Of a stretch of DNA of 64,000 nt, positions 42,583 to 52,394 are shown piece after piece. Location: positions 1,777,680 to 1,841,679 of the forward strand of contig NZ_CP025999.1 of the NCBI RefSeq assembly GCF_003086695.1. The letters run 5' to 3'. The DNA is from Stenotrophomonas sp. SAU14A_NAIMI4_8 (GTDB lineage: Bacteria > Pseudomonadota > Gammaproteobacteria > Xanthomonadales > Xanthomonadaceae). Within the stretch, counting starts at the first letter, position 1, and each line of letters begins with the position of its first letter. A program made the translations under genes and the position numbers. A model generated the notes under the pieces. It had not been told where the DNA came from. It did no database searches and worked only from the letters and a program-made list of their open reading frames with translations.

Positions 42583-43842
42583 ATGGTCATCAAACCGCGC
42601 GTCCGCGGCTTCATCTGCGTCACCACTCATCCGACCGGCTGCGAGGCCGCGGTCAAGCAGCAGATCGACTACATCCGCGCCCGCCCGCCCATCCAGAACG
42701 GCCCCAAGCGCGTGCTGGTCATCGGCGCATCGACCGGCTACGGCCTGGCGGCGCGCATCACCGCGGCCTTCGGCAGCGGCGCGGCCACCCTGGGTATCTT
42801 CTTCGAACGCCCGGGCAGCGAAACCAAGCCGGGCACCGCCGGCTGGTACAACTCGGCCGCCTTCCACAAGTACGCCGACGAAGCCGGCCTGTACGCCAAG
42901 AGCATCAACGGCGATGCCTTCTCCGATGAAGTGAAGGCCAAGACCATCGAGATGATCAAGGCCGACCTGGGCCAGGTCGACCAGGTGGTCTACAGCCTGG
43001 CTGCGCCGCGCCGCAAGCACCCCAAGACCGGTGAGATCATCAGCTCCACGCTGAAGCCGATCGGCGAACAGATCACCCTGCGTGGCCTGGACACCGACAA
43101 GGAAGTGATCACCGAAACCACCCTGCAGCCGGCCACCCCGGAAGAAATCGCCGGCACCGTGGCGGTGATGGGCGGCGAAGACTGGCAGATGTGGATCGAG
43201 GCGCTGGCCGATGCCGGCGTGCTGGCCGACGGCTGCACCACCACCGCCTTCACCTACGTGGGCGAGGAGATCACCCAGGCCATCTACTGGAACGGCTCGA
43301 TTGGTGCCGCCAAGAAGGACCTGGACAACAAGGTGCTGGGCCTGCGCGAATCGCTGGCAAAAATTGGTGGCGACGCGCGCGTGTCGGTGCTGAAGGCGGT
43401 GGTCACCCAGGCCAGCTCGGCCATTCCGACCATGCCGCTGTACCTGTCGCTGCTGTTCAAGGTGATGAAGGCGCAGGGCACGCACGAAGGCTGCATCGAG
43501 CAGCTCGATGTGCTGTACGACATCCTGTACGGCGGCAAGGCTGACGGCGTGGCCGTCGACCGCCTGCGCCACGATCTGGTCGATGGCCAGGGTCGCAAGG
43601 TTGCGCTGGTGGACGAGGAAGGCCGCCTGCGTGCCGACTACAAGGAAATGGCGCCGGAAGTGCAGGGCAAGGTGCTGGAACTGTGGCCGCAGGTGACCAA
43701 CGAGAACCTGTACGAGATCAGCGATCTGGTCGGCTACAAGGCCGATTTCCTGCGCCTGTTCGGTTTTGGCGTGGAAGGCGTGGACTACGAGGCCGACGTC
43801 AATCCGGACGTGAAGATCGCCAACCTGGTCGATCTGACCTGA
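42583..43842 (+). CDS. fabV: Trans-2-enoyl-ACP/CoA reductase FabV
   Basis: 419 residues; NADH-dependent enoyl reductase of the SDR superfamily, used in place of FabI. N-terminal [20 protein letters not shown], the cofactor region [20 protein letters not shown], and [15 protein letters not shown]. The FabV active-site pattern Tyr-(x)8-Lys-Lys is seen in [18 protein letters not shown] followed by AAKKDL. FabV enzymes are typically insensitive to triclosan. GAGG eight bases before ATG 42583 supports the start. Confidence 0.95.
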   Translation: MVIKPRVRGFICVTTHPTGCEAAVKQQIDYIRARPPIQNGPKRVLVIGASTGYGLAARITAAFGSGAATLGIFFERPGSETKPGTAGWYNSAAFHKYADEAGLYAKSINGDAFSDEVKAKTIEMIKADLGQVDQVVYSLAAPRRKHPKTGEIISSTLKPIGEQITLRGLDTDKEVITETTLQPATPEEIAGTVAVMGGEDWQMWIEALADAGVLADGCTTTAFTYVGEEITQAIYWNGSIGAAKKDLDNKVLGLRESLAKIGGDARVSVLKAVVTQASSAIPTMPLYLSLLFKVMKAQGTHEGCIEQLDVLYDILYGGKADGVAVDRLRHDLVDGQGRKVALVDEEGRLRADYKEMAPEVQGKVLELWPQVTNENLYEISDLVGYKADFLRLFGFGVEGVDYEADVNPDVKIANLVDLT

Positions 43843-43854
43843 GATCGAAGGTAA

Positions 43855-43919
43855 CGCCGGGCATGGCCCGGCGGATGCCTTGAATGCCGCTGCGCTCGCC
43901 GGGCATGGCCCGGCGCTAC
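43855..43919. repeat. Two REP-type palindromes (GCCGGGC class)
   Basis: CGCCGGGCATGGCCCGGCG at 43855-43873 and again at 43897-43915 followed by CTAC, in the gap between fabV and the convergent FimX-like gene. Confidence 0.82.
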
Positions 43920-43950
43920 CGGTGCAGATCTGCGGCCCGGCGCATGCCGC

Positions 43951-46020
43951 TCAACCGAACTCGAAATTCATCACCGGCAGGGCAGGGCCGACGAAATCAC
44001 CCTGCACGTAATCCACCCCGGCACTGAACAGCAGGGTCATGGAATTGGCGTCGCTGACGAACTCGGCGACGGTGCGGATGCCGGCTTCCTGCGCACGCGC
44101 GGTGATCTGGCTGATCAGGTCGATGTTCTCGCGGGTCGACACCAGGTCGCTGGTGAAGCTGCGGTCCAGCTTCAGCACCTGCGGCTGGAAGTGCGCCAGC
44201 AGCTGGAACGAATCCAGCCCCGAACCGAACTGCTCCAGGCCGATGCGGCAGCCCAGCGGGGCAACTTCGGCCAGGAACTGCTGTGCGGCGCGCAGATGGG
44301 TGAACACCTTGGCCTCGGGCGCGTGCAGCCACAGCCGCTCGCCTGGCACGCCGTGGGCCTGCAGTTCGCGGCGCAAAGTGGCGATCATCTTCGGGTCGTC
44401 GAAGGATTCGGGCGTCACCTTCACCAGCATCTGCGTGGCATGGCCCTCGCGCGCACGCGCGCCGAGCACGCTGATCGCGCGCGACACCACCCAGCGGTTG
44501 ATGTCGGCCAGCAGGCCATGCTCCTCGGCAATGCCGAGGAAGGCCGTGGGGCTGAGCAGCTCGCCGTTGTGTTCCAGGCGCAGGTAGGCCTCGTACAGTT
44601 CCAGCGATTCGCCCTGCAGGTTCAGCACCGGCTGGTAGTGCAGCTGGAAGCCTTCACCGGCCAGGGCTTCGCGGATGCGCGCCACCCAGCGCTGCACGCG
44701 TTCTTCCTCCACACGGTCGGCAGCGGCCGGGTCGAAGATGCGGCAGGTATTGCCCAGCGCGGCGGCGGCCTGTGTGCATTCGCTGGCGCGGGCCAGCACC
44801 TGGCCGATGCTGGCGATTTTTTCGCCCACCTGCACGCCACCCACGCTGACCGTGACCGTGGCCGAGCGCGCACCAATGCTGAACACATGCGCGGCATAGG
44901 CGGCGCGGATGCGTTCGGCCAGCGCTTCGGTCTGCGCATACGGGCCCGACTGCAGCACGGCAAAGCTGTGTTCGCCGAAGCGCGCCAGCTGCGCCTGGTC
45001 GCCCACCACCTCGGCCAGCAGCCCTGCCAGGGCGCCAATCAGGGTGTCGGCCGAGTCCAGGCCGATATCGGGGATCAGGCGGGCGTAGTGGTCCGGCTCG
45101 ACCAGCAGCAGGCCGAACTGGCCTTCGCTGCGGCCGGCCTGGGCCACCGCATCTTCCACCTGCAGCATGAAGGTGGGGCGGTTGAGCAGGCCGGTGACCT
45201 GGTCGCGCTGGCGCAGGTCTTCCACTTCGCGCGCCAGTTCGGTGTCCAGTTCCAGGCGGCGGCGGAACACCACCTGCAGGCAGGCCTCGCCTTCATAGGT
45301 GGCGGCGGTGAATTCCATGGTGGCCGGGAATGCGCTGCCGTCCTGGTGGCGGGCATCCAGCTGGTACTGCGGGGGCGGTGCTTCGCCGCGGCTGAGTGAT
45401 TTCAGCAGCTGCTTGAAGCCATCCACGTGCTGGGCGGCCACCATGTCCAGCAGCGAGATGCCTTCGATGTCGTCGAATTCGTCGTAGCCGAACATGCCCA
45501 GGTAGGCGTCGTTGGCGCGGATGTGCATGCCTTCATGCACGTAGGCGATGGGGTCGCGGGACGAGGCAATGAGCGCGTCGCAGCGGCGTTCGGTCTCGCG
45601 CATCTGTGCTTCGATGCGGCGCAGGCCGCGCCGTGCCTGCAGATCCACCCACTGGTCACGCACCACGGCCAGCAGGTGCTCGTTGCGCTGGCGCAGGGCC
45701 AGGGCGCGCACGCCGTTGCTGCTGGCCTGCACCAGTTCGTCTTCGTCGATGCGGTCGGCCAGCAGCACCAGCGGAATGTCCTTGCCGCTGGCGGCAATGT
45801 GCTGGGCCACCAGCGGCAGGGGGATGCCCTGCGACGGCGAGGCCAGCACCAGGTCGATGGCCTGGCTGGCCAGCACCTGTGACAGTTCGGCCGAATCCTG
45901 TGGGCGCCACGGGCGAACGGCAATGCCGCTGTTGCGCAGGGTGCTGACGATGGCTTCTGCGTTTTCGCCGCTGTCGTCCACGATCAGCAGGCGGATGGTG
46001 ATGTCGTTCGCGTTCTGCAT
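43951..46020 (-). CDS. FimX-like protein: degenerate REC, PAS, GGDEF and EAL domains
   Basis: 689 residues. REC domain at 1-130 (LLIVDDSGENAEAI) where the phosphoacceptor strand reads LVLASPS, with no Asp. PAS domain about 150-265. The GGDEF motif is replaced by GEHSF and the EAL motif by EAY (ELYEAYLRLEHNG), so neither synthesis nor hydrolysis of c-di-GMP is expected. This domain order and degeneracy match FimX, a c-di-GMP receptor acting with PilZ and PilB in type IV pilus extension in Pseudomonas and Xanthomonas. GGGGAG before ATG 46020 supports the start. It is the last gene before the convergent REP pair. Confidence 0.85.
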   Translation of the reverse strand: MQNANDITIRLLIVDDSGENAEAIVSTLRNSGIAVRPWRPQDSAELSQVLASQAIDLVLASPSQGIPLPLVAQHIAASGKDIPLVLLADRIDEDELVQASSNGVRALALRQRNEHLLAVVRDQWVDLQARRGLRRIEAQMRETERRCDALIASSRDPIAYVHEGMHIRANDAYLGMFGYDEFDDIEGISLLDMVAAQHVDGFKQLLKSLSRGEAPPPQYQLDARHQDGSAFPATMEFTAATYEGEACLQVVFRRRLELDTELAREVEDLRQRDQVTGLLNRPTFMLQVEDAVAQAGRSEGQFGLLLVEPDHYARLIPDIGLDSADTLIGALAGLLAEVVGDQAQLARFGEHSFAVLQSGPYAQTEALAERIRAAYAAHVFSIGARSATVTVSVGGVQVGEKIASIGQVLARASECTQAAAALGNTCRIFDPAAADRVEEERVQRWVARIREALAGEGFQLHYQPVLNLQGESLELYEAYLRLEHNGELLSPTAFLGIAEEHGLLADINRWVVSRAISVLGARAREGHATQMLVKVTPESFDDPKMIATLRRELQAHGVPGERLWLHAPEAKVFTHLRAAQQFLAEVAPLGCRIGLEQFGSGLDSFQLLAHFQPQVLKLDRSFTSDLVSTRENIDLISQITARAQEAGIRTVAEFVSDANSMTLLFSAGVDYVQGDFVGPALPVMNFEFG

Positions 46021-46111
46021 GCACTGCTCCCCAATCTGCGAACCTAGATACACGATGCGCGGCGGCACGTCCATGCGCTGGCCCCGGGCGAGCACCGAAC
46101 GGCGATGCGGT

Positions 46112-47296
46112 TCACACCACGCTGCCGGCGGCGTGACCGCTGGCCCACGCCCACTGGAAGTTGTAACCGCCCAGCCAGCCGGTCACATCCAACACCTCGC
46201 CGACGAAATGCAGGCCGGGCACGCGCTTGGATTCGAACGTGGAAGACGACACTTCGGCCGTATCCACCCCGCCCAGGGTGACTTCGGCGGTGCGGTAGCC
46301 TTCGGTGCCGCTGGCCACCAGCGGGAATGCGCCCAGCACCTGCGCGGCCTGGCGCAGCACCGGTTCGTCGAGCTGGCGCACCGGCCGGTCCGGCAGCCAG
46401 TGCTCGCACAGGCGCTGGGCCAGCCGCTTGGGCAGCACCTCGCCCAGCACCGTGCGCAGTTCGGCCGCAGGGCGCTCGCGCTTCATCTGCCGCAGCCACT
46501 CGCCGGCGTCCTGGCCGGGCAGCAGGTCGATTTCCAGGGTGTCGCCGGGCTGCCAGAACGAGGAAATCTGCAGAATGGCCGGCCCGCTGACGCCGCGATG
46601 GGTGAGCAGCATGAAGTTCTGGAAGCTCTTGCCATTGCAGTGCGCCTGCACCGGCAGGGCCACCCCGCTCAGCTCGGCCAGGCGTTCCTGGTGCTTGCCA
46701 CTGAGGGTGAGCGGCACCAGGCCGGCGCGGGTGGGCAGCACGTTGTGGCCGAACTGGCGGGCCAGTTCGTAGCCGAAGCCGGTGGCGCCCAAACTGGGAA
46801 TGGACAGCCCGCCGGTAGCCACCACCAGCGATGCGCAATGGAACAGCCCCTGCGTGGTATGCACGCGGAAGCCATCGCTGGCGTGTTCGATGCGCTCGAT
46901 GCTGCACTGGGTGCGGATCTGCGCGCCCGCGGCCTGGCATTCCTCCACCAGCATCTTCACGATCAGCTTCGATGAGACATCGCAGAACAGCTGGCCCAGC
47001 TCTTTTTCGTGATAGGCGATGCCGTGCTTCTCCACCATGTCGATGAAGTGCCACGGCGAATAGCGGGCCAGCGCTGATTTGCAGAAATGCGGGTTGGCCG
47101 ACAGGAAGTTGGCCGGGGTGGTGCCGGTATTGGTGAAGTTGCAGCGCCCGCCGCCGGACATCAGGATCTTCTTGCCGACCTTGTTGGCGTGGTCCAGCAC
47201 CTGCACCTGGCGCCCGCGGCGGCCGGCGGTGAGCGCGGTCATCAGCCCGGCGGCACCGGCGCCGATGACCACCACGTCGCAGCGGGTAATGCTCAT
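46112..47296 (-). CDS. HI0933/YhiN-family flavoprotein oxidoreductase
   Basis: 394 residues; FAD-binding protein of uncharacterised substrate. FAD motif VVVIGAGAAGLMTALTAGRR at residues 9-28, KILMSGGGRCNFTN near 44-57, LVVATGGLSIPSLGATGFGY in the middle, and the closing FVGEVLDVTGWLGGYNFQWA which is diagnostic for the family. Overlaps the stop of the yaeQ-like gene by 4 bases (ATGA), suggesting a two-gene unit. Confidence 0.92.
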   Translation of the reverse strand: MSITRCDVVVIGAGAAGLMTALTAGRRGRQVQVLDHANKVGKKILMSGGGRCNFTNTGTTPANFLSANPHFCKSALARYSPWHFIDMVEKHGIAYHEKELGQLFCDVSSKLIVKMLVEECQAAGAQIRTQCSIERIEHASDGFRVHTTQGLFHCASLVVATGGLSIPSLGATGFGYELARQFGHNVLPTRAGLVPLTLSGKHQERLAELSGVALPVQAHCNGKSFQNFMLLTHRGVSGPAILQISSFWQPGDTLEIDLLPGQDAGEWLRQMKRERPAAELRTVLGEVLPKRLAQRLCEHWLPDRPVRQLDEPVLRQAAQVLGAFPLVASGTEGYRTAEVTLGGVDTAEVSSSTFESKRVPGLHFVGEVLDVTGWLGGYNFQWAWASGHAAGSVV

Positions 47297-47841
47297 GCCT
47301 TGGCGCGCTTGCGCCAGCTGGGAATCACGTCCAGCTGGATCTGGTCGTTGAGGATCTGCACTTCGCCATCCTGGATGAGCACGCTGAAACGCATGGCGCG
47401 CTGGATCTGCTGGCCCCACTGTTCAACGAAGGTGCCGTCCAGGTCGACCACCGACAGGTTGTCGAAACGGGCCAGGCCCTTGCCCTGCTTGTTCCACCAG
47501 ATATCGGACGCGTTGCCGGCGTAGTTCACCACCTGCACCGACCGGCTGCGGTTGCTGGCCTTGCGGATGCGCGATTCGTCCGGGTGGCCCAGATCGATCC
47601 ACTGCAGGATGTCGCCGGTGTAGTCGTGCTGCCACAGGTCCGGCTCGTCGTCGGTGCTCAGGCCGCGGCCGAACTCCAGGCGGTCATCGGCGTTCAGGGC
47701 GAAGGCCAGCAGGCGCACCATCAGGCGCTCGTCGGTTTCGGACGGGTGCTGGGCCAGGGTCAGGTTGTGGGTCGCGTAGTAGCCGCGATCCATGTCGCTG
47801 ATCTGCAGTTCGGCCTTGCGGATGGTGGCGGTGAGGGCCAT
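47293..47841 (-). CDS. yaeQ: YaeQ family protein
   Basis: 182 residues with a PD-(D/E)XK nuclease-like fold according to family descriptions. Seen: MALTATIRKAELQISDMDRG, HPSETDERLMVRLLAFAL, FGRGLSTDDEPDLWQHDYTG and WIDLGHPDESRIRKASNRSR, all conserved in YaeQ. YaeQ once was reported to act like RfaH, but this is not well established. Couples to the YhiN-like gene. Confidence 0.93.
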   Translation of the reverse strand: MALTATIRKAELQISDMDRGYYATHNLTLAQHPSETDERLMVRLLAFALNADDRLEFGRGLSTDDEPDLWQHDYTGDILQWIDLGHPDESRIRKASNRSRSVQVVNYAGNASDIWWNKQGKGLARFDNLSVVDLDGTFVEQWGQQIQRAMRFSVLIQDGEVQILNDQIQLDVIPSWRKRAKA

Positions 47842-47962
47842 GGGCGTTCCGGGGGCAAAGACCGCCCATGATAGAGGTTTGCTGGCGGGGTGTCCGTGGC
47901 AGGGGTGTCTGCGCGGTGTCAACGGTGGCACTCTGGCCGCGTCTTCCCTGCGTGTGTGTTCG

Positions 47963-48850
47963 ATGAGCCTGCCCAGCCGCCTGCAGCTGCCCCCCGGTGA
48001 CTGGCCGACCCTGCTGGACGGCCTGTGCGCGCGCTTTCCGCGCATTGATCGTGGCCAGTGGCTGGATCGTTTCGGCCGTGGGCGCGTGCAGGATGCGCAG
48101 GGCAGGGCGCTTGCGGCCGACCAGCCGTGGCAGGTCGGGCTGGAGATCGTCTACTTCCGCGAAGTCAGCGCGGAGCCGGACATTCCGTTCAGCGAGACGG
48201 TGCTGTACCAGGACGCGCATCTGCTGGTGGCCGACAAGCCGCACTATCTGCCGGTCACCCCGGCCGGGGGCTATGTGCGCGAGACCCTGCTGGCGCGCCT
48301 GGTGGCACGCACCGGCAATCCCGACCTGGTGCCCCTGCATCGGCTGGATCGGCTGACCGCCGGGCTGGTGCTGTTCTCGCAGCGGCCCGATTCGCGCGAC
48401 GCCTACCAGCGCCTGTTCCGTGAACGGCGCATCGAAAAGATCTACGAGGCACTGGCGCCGGCCCTGCCAGGGCTGCCGTTCCCGCAGCAGCGGTTGAGCC
48501 GGATCGTGCCGGGTGAGCCCTTCTTCCGCATGGCCGAAATGGCGGGCGAGCCGAATGCGCGCACCCGCATCGAGGTGATTGCCGAGCACGGCGCGGCCTG
48601 GCACTACCGGCTGTGGCCGGAAACCGGGCGCAAGCACCAGCTGCGCGTGCACATGGCGGCGCTGGGGGCGCCGATCCTGGGCGATGACCTGTATCCACGG
48701 CTGCAGCCGTCGGCCGATCCGCTGCAGGCGCCGCCGCTGCAACTGCTGGCGCGGGCCCTGGCCTTCCAGGATCCGCTCAGCGGGGAGCCGCGTGTGTTCC
48801 GCAGCGAGCGCTCGCTGCACTGGCCGGCCGGTCCGGTGCCGGGCGCCTGA
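47963..48850 (+). CDS. RluA-family pseudouridine synthase
   Basis: 295 residues. The catalytic motif HRLDRLTAGLVLFS (Asp of HRLDR) and RIEKIYEALAP are typical; the C-terminal ETGRKHQLRVHMAALGAPIL and GDDLYP complete the RsuA/RluA signature. An N-terminal extension of about 80 residues lacks a clear S4 domain. Xanthomonad homologues are annotated as general rRNA or tRNA pseudouridine synthases; the target U is unknown. Divergent from yaeQ (121 bases between the starts). Confidence 0.9.
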   Translation: MSLPSRLQLPPGDWPTLLDGLCARFPRIDRGQWLDRFGRGRVQDAQGRALAADQPWQVGLEIVYFREVSAEPDIPFSETVLYQDAHLLVADKPHYLPVTPAGGYVRETLLARLVARTGNPDLVPLHRLDRLTAGLVLFSQRPDSRDAYQRLFRERRIEKIYEALAPALPGLPFPQQRLSRIVPGEPFFRMAEMAGEPNARTRIEVIAEHGAAWHYRLWPETGRKHQLRVHMAALGAPILGDDLYPRLQPSADPLQAPPLQLLARALAFQDPLSGEPRVFRSERSLHWPAGPVPGA

Positions 48851-48862
48851 TCAGCGCGGCCG

Positions 48863-48904
48863 GGTCACCGCGGCCTGGTCGCCGTGGCTTGGTCACCGTG
48901 GCTT
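48863..48904. repeat. Three tandem 14-bp repeats
   Basis: GGTCACCGCGGCCT, GGTCGCCGTGGCTT and GGTCACCGTGGCTT in direct array. The third unit overlaps the 3' end of the DUF188 gene. Confidence 0.8.
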
Positions 48905-49381
48905 GACCCGGGCCAGCCAGCGGTCCAGTTCGGCCGCGAACAGCTGGCGGTCGCGCGCGCCCAGCGGCGGTGGGCCACCGGTCTGCACGCCCGCACCGCG
49001 CAGTTCCTCCATGAAATTGCGCATGGACAGGCGCTCGGCCATGTTGTTGGCGGTGTACAGCTGGCCGCGCGGGTTCAGCGCCACGGCCTTCTTTTCCAGT
49101 ACCAGCGCCGCCAGCGGGATGTCCTGGGTGACCACCAGGTCACCGGCGGCCACCCGTTCGACGATGGCGCTGTCGGCCACGTCCAGGCCCTGCGGCACTT
49201 GCAGCGAGCGGATCCAGCGTGAGGGTGGGGTGCGCAGCCACTGGTTGGCGACCAGGGTCAGCTCCAGGCCGACCCGTTCGGCGGCCCGGAAAAGGATGTC
49301 GCGAATGACCGTCGGGCAGGCGTCGGCATCGACCCAGATGCGTGGACGGGCGTGTTCAGCGGGGGTTTCAGCTTCAGTCAT
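48893..49381 (-). CDS. YaiI/YqxD family protein (DUF188)
   Basis: 162 residues with a PIN-like fold expected. N-terminal [20 protein letters not shown] carries the acidic DADACP motif, followed by [40 protein letters not shown] and [12 protein letters not shown]-like folds suggest nuclease activity, which is not shown for this family. Convergent with the RluA-family gene. Confidence 0.93.
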   Translation of the reverse strand: MTEAETPAEHARPRIWVDADACPTVIRDILFRAAERVGLELTLVANQWLRTPPSRWIRSLQVPQGLDVADSAIVERVAAGDLVVTQDIPLAALVLEKKAVALNPRGQLYTANNMAERLSMRNFMEELRGAGVQTGGPPPLGARDRQLFAAELDRWLARVKPR

Positions 49382-49683
49382 CAGCCCAGTGTAGGGTAGG
49401 AAAAACCTGAATAGGGACTCGGGTTTAGGCCCGATCTGGGTCCAGCCCTTGTCACGCCTAGCGGGCGGGGCCCTGCCGCTGAATGCCGGGGCTATCGCTT
49501 TTTGCTGAAAACACGCGTATCGTTCGATCCACTGTGTTTGCTAGGGTCACCGTGAATCGTGGCCTGGTGCAGTTGATCTCACGATCCGCTCATCGATCCG
49601 CTTTACCAACGCCTGCAACTCAGTCTCGGCCCCGATTCCCGGTGGCTGCGATTTTTTCAACATGTGTTTCAGGAGTTAGTCAA
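49382..49683 (+). other. 302-base gap with the cold-shock gene leader
   Basis: No gene is supported in this gap between divergent genes. It is AT-richer than its neighbours near 49495-49545 (CGCTTTTTGCTGAAAACAC), where a promoter would be expected, but I cannot pick a clear -35/-10 pair. Cold-shock genes often have leaders longer than 100 bases that refold with temperature, and this gap would allow one. Confidence 0.4.
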
Positions 49684-49893
49684 ATGTCTGATCGTCAGAC
49701 CGGCACCGTCAAGTGGTTCAACGACGCCAAGGGCTTCGGCTTCATCACCCCGGAAAGCGGCCCGGACCTGTTCGTGCACTTCCGTGCCATCCAGGGCACC
49801 GGCTTCAAGACCCTGCAGGAAGGCCAGAAGGTTACCTTCATCGCCGTCCAGGGCCAGAAGGGTATGCAGGCTGACCAGGTGCAGGCGGTCTAA
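49684..49893 (+). CDS. CspA-family cold-shock protein
   Basis: 69 residues, one OB-fold cold-shock domain. RNP1 KGFGFITP and RNP2 LFVHF are intact, preceded by [15 protein letters not shown] lies 8 bases before the ATG. Acts as an RNA chaperone. The strong terminator at 49922 makes it a single-gene unit. Confidence 0.96.
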   Translation: MSDRQTGTVKWFNDAKGFGFITPESGPDLFVHFRAIQGTGFKTLQEGQKVTFIAVQGQKGMQADQVQAV

Positions 49894-49921
49894 TCCGTCT
49901 GCTACCGTTTGGTAGCCAGAA

Positions 49922-49954
49922 CGCCGGAAGCGAAAGCTTCCGGCGTTTTTTTTT
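49922..49954 (+). terminator. Rho-independent terminator of the cold-shock gene
   Basis: CGCCGGAAGC-GAAA-GCTTCCGGCG, a perfect 10-bp stem with a GNRA tetraloop, followed by nine T. Confidence 0.95.
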
Positions 49955-50010
49955 TGCGAGGTGCATGCATCGCGCGCGGTACGATGCGGGCTTCCCTCAG
50001 GAGTTTCCGC

Positions 50011-50700
50011 ATGCGCATCGTCCACCACCTGGAAAACTCGCGTTCACTGCGCGTGCTGTGGATGCTGGAGGAACTGGGGCTGGACTACGAACTGCGGCGC
50101 TACCCGCGCGATCCGAAGACGCTGCTGGCGCCGCCGGAGCTTCGGCAGATCCATCCGCTGGGCAAGGCGCCGGTGCTGCAGGACGGTGACCAGGTGCTGG
50201 CCGAATCCGGCGCGATCCTGGACTACCTGGTCGACCGCTACGACACCCAGCGCGTGCTGTCGCCGTCGCCGGTGCCGGCCGACAGTGCCGAGCGCATCGC
50301 CTATCGCTACTGGCTGCATTACGCCGAAGGGTCGGCCATGCCGCCGCTGCTGCTGACCCTGGTGGTCGGGCGGATCCGCAGCGCACCGATGCCGTTCTTC
50401 GCCCGCCCGATCGCACGCCGCATCGCCGACAAGGCCGAGCGCAGCTTCATCGGCCCGCAGCGCCGCCTGCATCTGGACTGGATGGAGCGGCGCCTGGCCG
50501 AAAGCCCGTGGTTCGCCGGTGAACGGTTCAGTGCGGCCGACATCCAGATGAGTTTCCCGATCCAGGCCGCGGCCGCCCGTGGCGGCGGGCTGGACGACAA
50601 GCCGGCGTTGCGGGGCTTCCTGGAACGCATCGGCCAGCGCCCGGCCTACCAGCGCGCCGAGGCCCACGGCGGCGCACTGCAGGCCCTGCGCGGCGATTGA
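50011..50700 (+). CDS. Glutathione S-transferase family protein
   Basis: 229 residues. Thioredoxin-like N-terminal domain: MRIVHHLENSRSLRVLWMLE with Ser in the catalytic position, IHPLGKAPVLQDGDQVLAES (cis-Pro and the GSH-binding ES). The all-helical C-terminal domain has GERFSAADIQMSFPIQAA. Similar to yeast GTT1-like bacterial GSTs. CAGGAG lies 7-8 bases before ATG 50011. The gene for SelO follows after 31 bases. Confidence 0.9.
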   Translation: MRIVHHLENSRSLRVLWMLEELGLDYELRRYPRDPKTLLAPPELRQIHPLGKAPVLQDGDQVLAESGAILDYLVDRYDTQRVLSPSPVPADSAERIAYRYWLHYAEGSAMPPLLLTLVVGRIRSAPMPFFARPIARRIADKAERSFIGPQRRLHLDWMERRLAESPWFAGERFSAADIQMSFPIQAAAARGGGLDDKPALRGFLERIGQRPAYQRAEAHGGALQALRGD

Positions 50701-50731
50701 GGCCGGGGCCGACCGCCCCCATCCTGCTGGC

Positions 50732-52297
50732 ATGGATACCCACGCCCCCCGTTTCGACAACCGCCTGTTGACCGCCCTGCCGGGCGACCCCGAATCCGGC
50801 CCACGCCGCCGCGAGGTGCGCGAGGCGGCCTGGTCGTCGGTGCTGCCGACCCCTGTCGCGGCGCCGAGCGTGCTGGCCTGGTCGCCGCAGGTTGCCGCGC
50901 TGCTCGGCTTTGACGCCGCCGATGTGCAGGGCGCCGACTTCGCCCAGGTCTTCGGTGGCAACGCGCTGTACGACGGCATGCAGCCGTGGGCGGCCAACTA
51001 CGGTGGCCACCAGTTCGGCCATTGGGCCGGGCAACTGGGCGACGGGCGCGCGATATCGCTGGGTGAGCTGGTGGCCGCCGACGGGCGCCATTGGGAGCTG
51101 CAGTTGAAGGGCGCCGGGCCCACGCCCTATTCGCGCGGCGCCGATGGTCGCGCCGTGCTGCGCTCGTCCATCCGCGAATTCCTGTGCAGCGAAGCCATGC
51201 ATCACCTGGGCGTGCCGACCACGCGTGCGCTGTCGCTGGTCGGCACCGGCGAGGACGTGGTGCGCGACATGTTCTACGACGGCCACCCGCGCGCCGAGCC
51301 CGGCGCGATCGTCTGCCGCGTGGCGCCGTCGTTCATGCGCTTCGGCACGTTCGAACTGCCTGCCTCGCGCGGCGAGACCACGCTGCTGAAACAACTGGCC
51401 GACGTCTGCATCGCCCGCGATTTCCCTGAACTGCAGGGGGAAGGTGAGGCGCTGTACGGCGACTGGTTCGCGCAGATTGCCGTGCGCACCGCCGAGCTGA
51501 TGGCGCACTGGATGCGTGTCGGCTTCGTGCATGGGGTGATGAACACCGACAACCTGTCCGTGCTCGGCCTGACCATCGATTACGGCCCGTACGGCTGGGT
51601 GGAGGATTACGACCCGGACTGGACGCCCAACACCACCGACGCGCAGGGGCGCCGCTACCGCTTTGGCACCCAGCCGCAGGTGGCGTACTGGAATCTCAAC
51701 CGGCTGGCGCAGGCACTGTCGCCGCTGTTCGCCGATGTGCAGCCGCTGCAGGCCGGATTGGCCGCGTTCCAGTCCACCTTCGTGGCCTGCACGCGGCGCG
51801 ATGCGGCGGCCAAGCTGGGGCTGGCGGCAGCTGACGATGAGGATCTGCAGCTGTACCTGCGCTGGCAGCAACTGCTGCAGGACGGCGGCATGGACATGAC
51901 CTTGGCGTGGCGTGCGTTGATGGGCGTGGATGTGGCCGCGCCGGACGTGGCCGCGCTGGGCGATGTGTATTACGACCAGGCACGCCGACAGGTAGTGCAG
52001 GCGCCGTTGCAGCAGTGGCTGCAGGACTACGCGGCGCGGCTGCGTGTGGACCCGCTGTCGGCCGAAGCACGGCAGGCGAAGATGGCGGCGGCCAATCCGC
52101 TGTACGTGCTGCGCAACTGGCTGGCGCAGGAGGCCATCGATCGCGCCGAGCAGGGCGACCTGGGTGGCGTGCACGCGCTGCAGGAGGTGCTGCGCGATCC
52201 GTACACGCAGCGGCCGGGGCTGGAACATTACGCCGGCAAGCGGCCGGCCTGGGCCGAGCACCGCGCCGGCTGCTCGATGCTGTCCTGCAGTTCGTAG
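50732..52297 (+). CDS. selO: Protein adenylyltransferase SelO (YdiU)
   Basis: 521-residue pseudokinase-fold enzyme that transfers AMP to Ser/Thr/Tyr of redox proteins. Family features: GGHQFGHWAGQLGDGRAISL (nucleotide loop), LQLKGAGPTPYSRGADGRAV, GVPTTRALSLVGTGEDVVRD, VGFVHGVMNTDNLSVLGLTI (HGxxNTDN metal site) and DYGPYG. The C-terminus ends CSMLSCSS; the penultimate Cys position matches the selenocysteine of eukaryotic SelO. Located after a GST gene, consistent with a thiol-redox theme. The stop lies 12 bases before island 3. Confidence 0.95.
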   Translation: MDTHAPRFDNRLLTALPGDPESGPRRREVREAAWSSVLPTPVAAPSVLAWSPQVAALLGFDAADVQGADFAQVFGGNALYDGMQPWAANYGGHQFGHWAGQLGDGRAISLGELVAADGRHWELQLKGAGPTPYSRGADGRAVLRSSIREFLCSEAMHHLGVPTTRALSLVGTGEDVVRDMFYDGHPRAEPGAIVCRVAPSFMRFGTFELPASRGETTLLKQLADVCIARDFPELQGEGEALYGDWFAQIAVRTAELMAHWMRVGFVHGVMNTDNLSVLGLTIDYGPYGWVEDYDPDWTPNTTDAQGRRYRFGTQPQVAYWNLNRLAQALSPLFADVQPLQAGLAAFQSTFVACTRRDAAAKLGLAAADDEDLQLYLRWQQLLQDGGMDMTLAWRALMGVDVAAPDVAALGDVYYDQARRQVVQAPLQQWLQDYAARLRVDPLSAEARQAKMAAANPLYVLRNWLAQEAIDRAEQGDLGGVHALQEVLRDPYTQRPGLEHYAGKRPAWAEHRAGCSMLSCSS

Positions 52298-52394
52298 GGG
52301 TGTTCTCTTGCAGGGCTTGCAGCCCTGCACCTGCGCAATGCAACGGCAACGGCAACGGCGAAAGCAACAGCAACAGCTGCATTCCGTGGATGGC

